29,927 nt of DNA from Candidatus Desantisbacteria bacterium CG1_02_49_89 (GTDB lineage: Bacteria > Desantisbacteria > UBA1551). The stretch's first letter is position 1. The number at the start of each line of letters is the position of its first letter. The notes beneath the pieces were generated by a model. That model was not told the DNA's origin and did no database searches. It saw only the letters and a program-made list of their open reading frames with translations. Of the stretch, positions 23,114 to 29,926 are shown one piece after another. The DNA lies in NCBI GenBank assembly GCA_001871075.1, contig MNUP01000032.1, positions 1 to 29,927 of the forward strand, given 5' to 3'. The position numbers and the translations under genes were made by a program.

Positions 23114-23428
23114 ATGCGCAGAGGAGAGATCTGGTGGGCAAAACTTCCTGAACCCGCGGGAAAACGCCCTGTCCTGCTTCTTTCAAGGAACGAGGCTTAC
23201 GCCGTGCGAAACTCAGTTACAGCGGCTGAGGTTACAAGCAGGATCAGGGGCATACCCGTGGAAGTCCAGCTCGGACTTGCTGACGGAATGCCAAAAGAAT
23301 GCGTGGTCAATCTTGACACAATAATCACGATAACCAAATCGCTTATTGAAACAAGGATAACCGCCCTGGACAACGAAAAGATGAAAGAAGTGGAGAAGGC
23401 GATAAAATTCGCCCTTGCGATAACATAA
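23114..23428 (+). CDS. mazF: MazF/PemK family endoribonuclease toxin
   Basis: The protein has 104 residues. The start is ATG 23114, 1 nt after the antitoxin stop, with GGGGGAG 7 nt upstream; this puts MRRGEIWWAKLP, the family's first strand, at the N-terminus. Family features include GKRPVLLLSRNEA with R18, and AAEVTSRIRG with T41, matching the catalytic arginine and threonine of Bacillus MazF (R25, T48). The later PKECVVNLDTIITITKSLI and ITALDNEKMKEVEKAIKFAL are typical of MazF. It should cleave mRNA at a short motif that sequence alone does not give. The GH32 gene follows 11 nt downstream. Confidence 0.92.
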   Translation: MRRGEIWWAKLPEPAGKRPVLLLSRNEAYAVRNSVTAAEVTSRIRGIPVEVQLGLADGMPKECVVNLDTIITITKSLIETRITALDNEKMKEVEKAIKFALAIT

Positions 23429-23439
23429 AAGGAGCCTGA

Positions 23440-24801
23440 ATGAATAAAGCGATTGAAGAAGCGATGAAGGCGCTGGAAGCGGCTATCCCGAAAGCGCAGG
23501 CAGACCCTGACAGGCCTGTATTCCACATGCTTCCGCCCGCGCAGTGGTGCAACGACCCCAACGGGCCTGTTTATCACAACGGGTATTATCATATTTTTTA
23601 CCAGCACTGCCCGTTCGGAGACACTCCGGGCCAGGGACGATGGCAGATGTACTGGGGGCACGCGAGAAGCAAAGACCTTGTGCGCTGGGAGCATTTGCCG
23701 ATAGCGATCTGGCCCTCGAATGATCTGGGAGAAAACGGATGCTGGTCAGGCACTGCAGCGATAAGGGATGACGGAGTTCCTTTCATTATATATACCAGCG
23801 TGGGGCCCAATAAGAACGCGAAGGACGCTTCGGAACATTGGGCTGCAACAGGAGACCCTGAGCTTATAACCTGGAAAAAGCATCCTGCAAACCCGGTATT
23901 AAGCCATAAGGCGCACAAAGACGTCAAGATAGAAGACTGGCGTGACCCTTTTATATTCAGGGAAGGCAAAAAATGGTATATGGTCATAGGCGGGCACAGG
24001 GTCGGGGGAAAGGGATGCATAACGCTTTACAGCTCTGATGACCTGGAAAAATGGGAGTTCCTGGGAATTCCGTTTGAGGGAACAGAGGACAACTGGGAGG
24101 TCCCGAATCTGTTCAAGCTGGGTAGCAAGTGGGTGCTGACCTATTCTCCGTACAGCACGATAAAATATTACACCGGAGATTTTGACCTGAAAACGCTCAA
24201 ATTCAAGCCTGAATACCAGGGGACCGTGGATTTCAGCCCAAATTTCTACGCTATGAACTGCTTCCAGCTTGAAAAAGGAAGAAGGGTCCTTATTGCCTGG
24301 ATAGGAGCCTGGGAAAATGGGTTCAAGCCAGGCAGGGGATGGGCAGGATGCATGTCGCTCCCGCGCGAGCTTTCTATCTTACCGTCAGGGCAGCTTGTGC
24401 AGAAACCAATTGGGGAATTTAGCAAACTCAGGGCAAAACATTATGATGGTTTACATAGTCTACAGAGTTTACAAAGTTTACAGAGTCAGAACATAAATAC
24501 ACTTGAGATACAGGCGGAGATCGAAGGAGAAAGCTGGGAAATGAAACTGGGAACGCTTGAAGACGGCGGAAAGCTGGCGATCGCGTGCAGCGGGAAAGAG
24601 ATAGACGTACTTGGCACAAAGATCCCGCTTGAAAAACCCGGTAAAACATTTGAACTGCATATGTTCCTTGACAGGACAGTGCTTGAGATCCTGATCAACG
24701 GCGTTTCCTGCACAAAGGTTGTTTATTTAAAAAATTTAAAGCATGAGTTCTCGGGTAATTTCAAAAAGATCGACGCGTGGAAGATCAAGTCAATTTGGTA
24801 A
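23440..24801 (+). CDS. Glycoside hydrolase family 32 (invertase/fructan hydrolase type)
   Basis: The protein has 453 residues. The ATG at 23440 has GGAG about 5 nt upstream. The five-bladed propeller has all three GH32 acidic residues in context: D39 in WCNDPNG (nucleophile), D169 in WRDPFIF (transition-state stabiliser) and E220 in WEVPNLF (acid/base; the common form is WECP). A reduced C-terminal beta-sandwich spans about 355-453 (LEIQAEIEG, FLDRTVLEILING). Between the two, residues 337-350 read GLHSLQSLQSLQSQ, encoded by a tract of spacer repeats. No signal peptide is present, so it would cleave imported sucrose or fructo-oligosaccharides. It is the last gene of a possible mazEF transcript. 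Confidence 0.92.
   Translation: MNKAIEEAMKALEAAIPKAQADPDRPVFHMLPPAQWCNDPNGPVYHNGYYHIFYQHCPFGDTPGQGRWQMYWGHARSKDLVRWEHLPIAIWPSNDLGENGCWSGTAAIRDDGVPFIIYTSVGPNKNAKDASEHWAATGDPELITWKKHPANPVLSHKAHKDVKIEDWRDPFIFREGKKWYMVIGGHRVGGKGCITLYSSDDLEKWEFLGIPFEGTEDNWEVPNLFKLGSKWVLTYSPYSTIKYYTGDFDLKTLKFKPEYQGTVDFSPNFYAMNCFQLEKGRRVLIAWIGAWENGFKPGRGWAGCMSLPRELSILPSGQLVQKPIGEFSKLRAKHYDGLHSLQSLQSLQSQNINTLEIQAEIEGESWEMKLGTLEDGGKLAIACSGKEIDVLGTKIPLEKPGKTFELHMFLDRTVLEILINGVSCTKVVYLKNLKHEFSGNFKKIDAWKIKSIW
24449..24488 (+). repeat. TTTACAGAG repeat tract inside the GH32 coding sequence
   Basis: Four to five 9-bp units (TTTACATAG, TCTACAGAG, TTTACAAAG, TTTACAGAG) match the tracts in the spacers at 6270, 21641 and 25080. 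Because the period is 9, the frame is kept and the units read as H/Q-S-L triplets. Confidence 0.88.
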
Positions 24802-25124
24802 TATTTAACCACGGATTCAGAGGGTAGAGTACTGAGAGTAGACCCTTTAGGGTCGTTTAAACGGGGCTAAAGCCCCTACTCCTAAAAATTTCCATGAAAT
24901 CACTCCGCCCCGATGGACATCGGGGCGAGACTTCGCCCACCTGAAAGGATGGGCGAGGAAAGCACGAAAAAAATCACCACGGAGGCACGGAGACACAGAG
25001 AAATTATTGAGTTTTGCAAATGACAAACGACTAATGACTGTATTCAGCCACTGAGGGCACTGAATTCACTGAGTTACTCTGTAAACTGTGTAAACTATAT
25101 AAACTTTGTAAACTTAACTCGACA
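24802..25124. repeat. Repeat-mosaic spacer between GH32 and the propeller gene
   Basis: In order it holds GACCCT-TT-AGGGTC (24841-24854), GGGGCT-AA-AGCCCC (24863-24876), a double-hairpin element (24905-24956, core GGGCGAGACTTCGCCC at 24923-24938), a CACGGAGGCACGGAGACACA phrase, ACAAACGACTAATGACTG, ACTGAATTCACTGAG units and a TAAACTTTG tract. No gene or clear promoter is visible. Confidence 0.8.
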
Positions 25125-26117
25125 ATGAATAAAATAAGATTTGAAAAACACAGTGATAACCCGATTATAAAGCGCGAACCGGGGACGTTCCGCAGCATAC
25201 ACGCCGCCAACCCTGACATAATCCAGTTCAGGGGGCGGTATCTGTTTTATTTCCGCGGCCAGGGGGACGAAAAGCACGACCAGATGGCTGTCGGATCCTG
25301 CAAGCCAGAGGAATTTGACGCGGCCAGCTGGCAGATGGCTGAAGAAAATCCCATAATAAAGGTAAGCCCCCAGCCCGGCGACTGCGATTCCGCGCACGTG
25401 CTTGACCCCGCGGTAGTTGTCGTGAACAGGAAGGTCTACTTGTATTATTCGGCGCACTCTCTTGATACAAACCGCCACTCGTCAGTGGCGCTCGCGGTCT
25501 CGGAAGACGGGATAAACTTTAAAAAATACCCTAAAAATCCCCTTATTCCCGGCATCGCACCGGAGATCGTGTATAAGGATAAAACCTTTTATTTATTTTA
25601 CGAACGGCCCAACCTGTGGGGCCAGTTTGACATATTCATCTGCCCCGGCTCAGATTGTAAACATTTTTCAACAAGGGACGAGCGTATAGTATTCACTGCC
25701 TCCGGGAAACAGGGGGAATTTGATTCGTTCAGCATCTCGACAGTGCGCATCTGGAAAGAAGGCAAGTGGTATTACATGGCGTACGGCGGATGCGGCAGAT
25801 ACATTGATTATCCCAGCGCGATAGGGCTTGCCAGGTCGCAGGACCTGCTGCGCTGGGAAAGGTATCCGGGCAACCCGGTCATGGAACGCGGCGAACCCGG
25901 TTCCTGGGATGAAGGCGGCTTGTGGTTCGCGACAGTCAAGAAATTAAAAGGCGTGTATTATCTCTGGTATGAAGGCTGCGGCACGGGCATGGGAACCGCC
26001 GCGCCTGAAGCAATAGAAGCATCCAGAAAAGCAAGGGAAGAGAATTACGGCGGGTACGCTGTCACCAATTTCTCGCAAATTGGTTTAGCTGTTTTCCGGG
26101 GTAAAATGTCCTGGTGA
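25125..26117 (+). CDS. Five-bladed beta-propeller glycosidase-like protein (GH32/GH43 superfamily)
   Basis: The protein has 330 residues. Repeating blade motifs place it in the GH32/43/68-like propeller superfamily: FRGRYLFYFRGQ, VVNRKVYLYYSAH, YKDKTFYLFYERP, KEGKWYYMAYGG and LKGVYYLWYEG. Candidate catalytic acids are D31 (AANPDIIQ), D94 (HVLDPAV) and E147 (IAPEIVY). The exact family is not clear; it lacks the GH32 NDPNG motif. No export signal is visible. The start at 25125 has no good ribosome site, because spacer repeats reach to within about 10 nt of the ATG; initiation may therefore be weak or depend on another signal. Confidence 0.75.
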   Translation: MNKIRFEKHSDNPIIKREPGTFRSIHAANPDIIQFRGRYLFYFRGQGDEKHDQMAVGSCKPEEFDAASWQMAEENPIIKVSPQPGDCDSAHVLDPAVVVVNRKVYLYYSAHSLDTNRHSSVALAVSEDGINFKKYPKNPLIPGIAPEIVYKDKTFYLFYERPNLWGQFDIFICPGSDCKHFSTRDERIVFTASGKQGEFDSFSISTVRIWKEGKWYYMAYGGCGRYIDYPSAIGLARSQDLLRWERYPGNPVMERGEPGSWDEGGLWFATVKKLKGVYYLWYEGCGTGMGTAAPEAIEASRKAREENYGGYAVTNFSQIGLAVFRGKMSW

Positions 26118-26173
26118 AATGCAGCTTACAGGCTTATAAGCTTACAAGTTAATAATAGAAACGAAAACATAAA

Positions 26174-26220
26174 AAATCCCTCTAAATCTCCCTTTTATAA
26201 AGGGAGACACAGAGGGATTT
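26174..26220. terminator. Nested palindrome, likely two-way terminator between convergent genes
   Basis: AAATCCCTCT (26174-26183) pairs with AGAGGGATTT (26211-26220). Inside it CTCCCTTT (26188-26195) pairs with AAAGGGAG (26199-26206). A-rich and T-rich flanks (AAAAAA before, CTTATTTTTT after) give terminator-like tails on both strands. A partial relative lies at 1216-1248, so it is also a repeat family. Confidence 0.75.
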
Positions 26221-26269
26221 CTTATTTTTTACTTGTAAACTTGTAAACTCTGTAAACTTATAAACTGCA

Positions 26270-27025
26270 TTATTTAATGATCCGCCAGCGGTTGAAAGGC
26301 CAGTATATGAAAAGCGCCTTTCCTTTAAGGTTCTTGTGCGGGACAAACCCCCAGTACCTGCTGTCAAGGCTCTGGTCCCGGTTGTCCCCCATCACAAACA
26401 AATGGTCTTTGGGCACCTGGAAAACCCCGAGGTTGTCCCTTGGGTTCTGCGGGGCAAACGGATAAACGCCCGAGTCGTTGTGTATCTTATAAGGTTCGTT
26501 AAGCGCTGCCCCGTTCACGTAAACCTGCTTGTTGATTATCCGCACTGTGTCACCTTCCACCGCTATAACCCTTTTAATGAAATCCTTCTTTTTATCCTGC
26601 GGGTATATGAAAATCACTATCTCATTCCTCTTCGGCAGTTTTTTCCAGTAGTTGAAACGGCTCACGAACAGGCGGTCCTTGATCTCCAGGGTCGGTATCA
26701 TCGAGCCGGAGGGGATCTTATAAGCCTGCACGACGAAAGCCCTGATATTCAGGACGAGGAAGCCAGCGAAAACAAACACCTCGATCCATTCCTTTACTTC
26801 CTTTGAAATGCGCACTGTTTTCCTTCTAATATAAAACCTGTAGAACAGAGCCACCAGCAGGAACTCGAGCCATTTCAGGTACGGTTCGTTCACGAACTTC
26901 AGGAAAGTGAACAGGAACGGCCCTGCCAGGAACCCTATCACGATCGCTGTAACCCACTCACCCACTTCGCTCGTCTGCCCCCGTTCATCCTGCGGTTCCG
27001 CTTTCTTTAATTTTTTTTCATCCAT
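26270..27025 (-). CDS. lepB: Signal peptidase I
   Basis: The protein has 251 residues. The ATG at 27025 has AAAGGAGG 4 nt upstream. It removes export signals at the outer face of the inner membrane with a Ser/Lys dyad. The dyad is S108 in KIPSGSMIPTL and K151 in DFIKRVIAVEGD. The conserved box MGDNRDQSLDSRYWG is near the end. Three hydrophobic segments precede the catalytic domain (about 24-43, 50-62 and 80-95), so the N-terminus has more membrane anchoring than the simplest one-helix enzymes. It is followed by a large repeat-filled spacer on the sigma-factor side. Confidence 0.95.
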   Translation of the reverse strand: MDEKKLKKAEPQDERGQTSEVGEWVTAIVIGFLAGPFLFTFLKFVNEPYLKWLEFLLVALFYRFYIRRKTVRISKEVKEWIEVFVFAGFLVLNIRAFVVQAYKIPSGSMIPTLEIKDRLFVSRFNYWKKLPKRNEIVIFIYPQDKKKDFIKRVIAVEGDTVRIINKQVYVNGAALNEPYKIHNDSGVYPFAPQNPRDNLGVFQVPKDHLFVMGDNRDQSLDSRYWGFVPHKNLKGKALFIYWPFNRWRIIK

Positions 27026-27030
27026 TTATC

Positions 27031-27404
27031 CTCCTTTAATGCGTGTCAGCGTGTCAACGTATCAGCGTGTCAGAGCAACAGCAAGGAATTTATTTTAAAA
27101 CCTTATTAACAATATATCTTCGTGTTTTCGTGGAGATCATGTTTTTTTTAAGTTCTCTTAAGTTCCCTGTGAAAAAATTTTAAGGTGGTCTCCCGCCTCA
27201 TCGGCGGGTCGCCGCAGGGGCGAACATTGTCCATAGCATACAAAGAGACGCGCTCATTAGTTCAATTGTTTCCCTGCAGGCCCTTATGGCCTAACGCAGG
27301 GATTTCACTCCCAGTTCAACAATTGCTCAATAGCTGAAGGAATTTAAATTTAAAATTCCTTGTTTTTGCGTTGATACGTTGACACGTTGATACGTTGACA
27401 CGCT
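27031..27404. mobile_element. MITE-like inverted-repeat element between lepB and the anti-sigma gene
   Basis: The left end (27038-27098: GCGTGTCAGCGTGTCAACG... GCAAGGAATTTATTTT) and right end (27345-27403: AAAATTCCTTG... CGTTGACACGC) are imperfect inverted repeats of about 60 bp. Inside are TTCGTGTTTTCGTGG, CCCGCC...GGCGGG, and a nested hairpin CCCTGC-A-GGCC-CTTAT-GGCC-TAAC-GCAGGG (27272-27301) flanked by CAATTGTT (27263-27270) and AACAATTG (27318-27325). There is no coding sequence. No target duplication could be defined. Confidence 0.55.
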
Positions 27405-27722
27405 TTAATACCCAAGCAGCGGGACCAGCACCCCTGCAGCGGTCGCGGCATACGCCACTGCCCAGCGCAATTTCATGTAAACCGGATTCGGTGCCGCCGC
27501 TCTGCCTGGTTCTTCTATCCCCGCCATTACCCTCTGCGTGAAATCCTGCGGAGGCAGGGCAGGTTCAAGCCCTTTCGCCTTCTCGTCAAGCCCTTTATAA
27601 AAGGAAAGCTCTCTGCTGCATTCGGAACAGGAGCAGAGATGCCGCTCAAAGCTCTCTTTTTCCCTGCCTGCCAGTTCGGAATCCAGGTATTTCCTTATTA
27701 AGTCCCTGTGATCACATTGCAT
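27405..27722 (-). CDS. Putative zinc-finger anti-sigma factor
   Basis: The protein has 105 residues. The ATG at 27722 has GGAGG 7 nt upstream. The N-terminal half has the anti-sigma zinc-finger pattern H28-x3-C32-x2-C35 (ERHLCSCSECSREL) within two helices that would clamp the sigma factor. A hydrophobic C-terminal segment, VAYAATAAGVLVPLLG (about 89-104), may be a membrane anchor, but there is no sensory domain after it. Position just downstream of an ECF sigma gene on the same strand makes it the likely partner; the 144-bp gap filled by a palindromic element is unusual for such pairs. Confidence 0.8.
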   Translation of the reverse strand: MQCDHRDLIRKYLDSELAGREKESFERHLCSCSECSRELSFYKGLDEKAKGLEPALPPQDFTQRVMAGIEEPGRAAAPNPVYMKLRWAVAYAATAAGVLVPLLGY

Positions 27723-27760
27723 TTATCGCCTCCTATGATGATATACAATCTTTTAGATTA

Positions 27761-27852
27761 TCGTAGGGCAAAGCTTTAGCCTTGCGAAAATGAATCCCGA
27801 TTTTTCCTTTGATAAATATTAAATACCGCAAACCTAAAGGTTTGCCCTACGA
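27761..27852. mobile_element. 92-bp palindromic element between sigma and anti-sigma genes
   Basis: The perfect terminal inverted repeats TCGTAGGGC (27761-27769) and GCCCTACGA (27844-27852) enclose GCTTTAGC and GCAAACCT-AA-AGGTTTGC (27828-27845). The same end, with a different stem, occurs at 1494-1519. Confidence 0.75.
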
Positions 27853-27866
27853 ACACATAAAAAAGT

Positions 27867-28412
27867 TCATGTTCCTTTGAATCTTTCATAAAGCATCTGC
27901 TTAGCCCTGTGGATGCGCACCCTTACTGTTCCTTCCGGGCACTTCAGCATCTTAGATATTTCCTCGCAGGTATAGTTTTCAAGGTGCTTCAGGACAAAAG
28001 CCGCCCTGTATTTCTCAGGAAGTATGCCCAGCATCCCCTCGATCTCCTGGTTGCTGCTCATTTTAGCGTCAGTGCCGGGTTTAGTGTCAGCGATATGCTC
28101 GGGATCTGCGGCAGCGGCACATCGCACCGGGGTTTTCCCGGCTTTCAGCCAGTTTCTGGCGGTATTGAGCGCGATACTATAAAGCCAGCTGAAAAAATTC
28201 AGGTCCTGCCTGAAACTTTTAAGGTTCCTGTATGCCTTTATAAACGTTTCCTGCGCCACGTCATCCGCGTCAAACCTGCTGCCTGTCATGCGGAACGCGA
28301 GATTATACACGGGATTCTTGTATTTGTCCACAAGCGCGGCGAACGCTTGTTTGTCCTTGCCAAGGACCTTTTTGATTATACCGATGTCTTCGGCATTGCT
28401 TTCCGTATTCAA
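27867..28412 (-). CDS. ECF-type RNA polymerase sigma factor
   Basis: The protein has 181 residues, the usual ECF length. The start is TTG 28412, with GGAG 8 nt upstream; no ATG occurs near the expected N-terminus. Region 2 (about 24-90) has FAALVDKYKNPVYNLAFRM, the -10-binding DADDVAQETFIKAYRNL (49-65) and WLYSIALNTARNWLK. Region 4 (about 125-178) has LPEKYRAAFVLKHLENYTCE and the -35-binding helix-turn-helix EEISKMLKCPEGTVRVRIHR. It directs RNA polymerase to a specific promoter set and is probably held by the zinc-finger protein encoded just downstream. The rare start codon may keep its level low. Confidence 0.93.
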   Translation of the reverse strand: MNTESNAEDIGIIKKVLGKDKQAFAALVDKYKNPVYNLAFRMTGSRFDADDVAQETFIKAYRNLKSFRQDLNFFSWLYSIALNTARNWLKAGKTPVRCAAAADPEHIADTKPGTDAKMSSNQEIEGMLGILPEKYRAAFVLKHLENYTCEEISKMLKCPEGTVRVRIHRAKQMLYERFKGT

Positions 28413-28506
28413 CCGCCTGCTCCCTCTTCTACTAAATATACAATTGAAACCACTGAAAAGTTACATTTTAGTTTGGCCAATTTCGCCTGTTTTGCCGGTT
28501 TAGGCT

Positions 28507-28600
28507 GTCATTGCGAATCCGAAGGGTGAAGCAATCTAACTACGAGATTGTCCCGAAGGGATCCCTTTGGGACTTCGTCACTGACGTTCCTCGCAATGAC
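28507..28600. mobile_element. 94-bp TCATTGCGA palindromic element
   Basis: The perfect 10-bp ends GTCATTGCGA (28507-28516) and TCGCAATGAC (28591-28600) enclose CAATCT...AGATTG (28532-28537 with 28545-28550) and a near-perfect palindrome around AAGGGATCCCTT (28556-28567). Elements with these ends are widespread in unrelated bacteria (from memory). A truncated end is at about 4711-4740. Confidence 0.75.
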
Positions 28601-28612
28601 TATAAGGGCAGG

Positions 28613-29473
28613 CTATTTAAGCAGTCTTTCTATATTCAGGCGGGTTATTTTGTCAAAGGCGGCCTGAGAGATCTTTCCTTCCTTCAATCCGTTGCGGAAA
28701 TAGTCAACAATGGGAACATCCTGCACGACATGGCAGAGGTCAGTGCCGAAAAGAAGCTTGTCCTGGAACTCTTCGAGGAACCTTCGGCCGTACTCCGGGT
28801 CTCTTGTTATGGCGTTAAAACCCGAACCCGCTGAAAGGTCGCCGTAAAGATTCGGGTATTTCCTCAAAAGCTCCTGTATCCTTCCTTCTTTCTCGATCTT
28901 GCCCGCGGGGTAGCCGCCGCGTGTCTCCTCGTTCACGTCAGCTGAAACTTCTGACCAGAAAGCCATCGCGTGGCCTATGAAAACAGTGTCCGGAGCTTCT
29001 TTCAGGACTTTTTCCATCCTGGGGAGCCGGATGTCGTCCACAAGGCCGTAGGATACGCCAACCTTGTCAAACAGGTGGAACAGCACTGGAAACCCCGCTT
29101 TCCCGCACTGGCAGAAAAGGTTCACGCATTTCGGGTCGTCAAAAAGCATGTTCGCGGTGAGTTCCCCCAGGCCCTTGCATCCTTTCTGCCTGTATTCGTC
29201 AAGGATCCAGGAGAAATCCGTGTCAGGAGAGTTGTTTCCCTGCCTGGGGTCAACGTTGCAGAAGGGTATGATCCTGTCAGGATGGCGCTTGAAAGAAGCG
29301 AGCGCGTCCTCTGTTGAAAAGGGGAAGGTCTGGGATTCAGGGCTTGCGCCTATAGGCAGAACCACGAACCTGTCTATCCCGAGTTCATCCGCCCTTTTCA
29401 GGAGCTTGTCTTCCGTGAGTTCCTCTTCCTGCTGATGCATCCAGCGAACGATGTGTGTATGGCAGTCTATCAT
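28613..29473 (-). CDS. Amidohydrolase family protein (amidohydrolase-2/TatD-like barrel)
   Basis: The protein has 286 residues. The ATG at 29473 has AAGGA 7 nt upstream. Metal-site residues of the amidohydrolase superfamily are present: H5 and H7 in MIDCHTHIV, H133 in LFHLFD, H168 in VFIGHAMAFW and D245 in LLFGTDLCH. FCNVDPRQGN and KGLGELTANML fit the amidohydrolase-2 (decarboxylase/lactonase) branch. Members hydrolyse lactones or decarboxylate acids; in a sugar locus a lactone hydrolase is conceivable, but this is inference. It stands alone, its stop 13 nt from a TCATTGCGA element. Confidence 0.85.
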   Translation of the reverse strand: MIDCHTHIVRWMHQQEEELTEDKLLKRADELGIDRFVVLPIGASPESQTFPFSTEDALASFKRHPDRIIPFCNVDPRQGNNSPDTDFSWILDEYRQKGCKGLGELTANMLFDDPKCVNLFCQCGKAGFPVLFHLFDKVGVSYGLVDDIRLPRMEKVLKEAPDTVFIGHAMAFWSEVSADVNEETRGGYPAGKIEKEGRIQELLRKYPNLYGDLSAGSGFNAITRDPEYGRRFLEEFQDKLLFGTDLCHVVQDVPIVDYFRNGLKEGKISQAAFDKITRLNIERLLK

Positions 29474-29632
29474 CTTTTTTCCTTCGGAAAAACAATTATG
29501 AGTTATGAATTATAATTTATGAGTTAAAAAGCAAGGAGTTTATTGTAACTCAGGGCTTCAGCCCTGATTAATAACTTTGCTTCGCAACATTCCTTTTTAG
29601 CAGGATCATTTACTTGATAAATTTGGGTGATT
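29474..29632. repeat. Spacer with ATTATGAGTTATGAATT repeats and CAGGGCT hairpin
   Basis: AATTATGAGTTATGAATTAT units (29490-29525), AAAGCAAGGAGTTTATTGTA, and the hairpin CAGGGCT-TC-AGCCCTG (about 29551-29566), whose arms equal those of 14672-14687. No gene is seen. Confidence 0.7.
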
Positions 29633-29926
29633 TTAGATGACAATTTCAGAAGATTTTAATTCTATTTCTTTTGTTATCAATTTATAATATAATACTATAA
29701 AAAAGACCTGGATAAATGGAGTTCCCGCAGAACTTACTATAATATTATAAATTTGACTTATATTTTTCCAGGTTTCCTTTGGGACAAAGAAATAAGGGAA
29801 ATATCCAACAATAAAATATAGTAAATATATCTCTATTGCAGTTATTTTAGTTTTTACGCCTTTGGCTAATTCCGCACTTCTCTTTAATGCTAATTTACTC
29901 GTATTATTTTCTATGACAAAAACCGC
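29633..29926 (-). CDS. C-terminal part of a membrane protein, cut by window edge
   Basis: Reading the minus strand from the window end gives 97 residues, open at the N-terminal side, and a TAA stop at 29635-29633. Two hydrophobic segments are visible (IEIYLLYFIVGYFPYFFV and PFIQVFFIVLYYKL), then a short charged tail (ITKEIELKSSEIVI). The end resembles the last helix of multi-helix membrane proteins that close with a polar L-Y-Y-x-L segment. I cannot name a family. Base composition is clearly AT-richer than the neighbouring genes. Confidence 0.65.
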   Translation of the reverse strand, partial: AVFVIENNTSKLALKRSAELAKGVKTKITAIEIYLLYFIVGYFPYFFVPKETWKNISQIYNIIVSSAGTPFIQVFFIVLYYKLITKEIELKSSEIVI

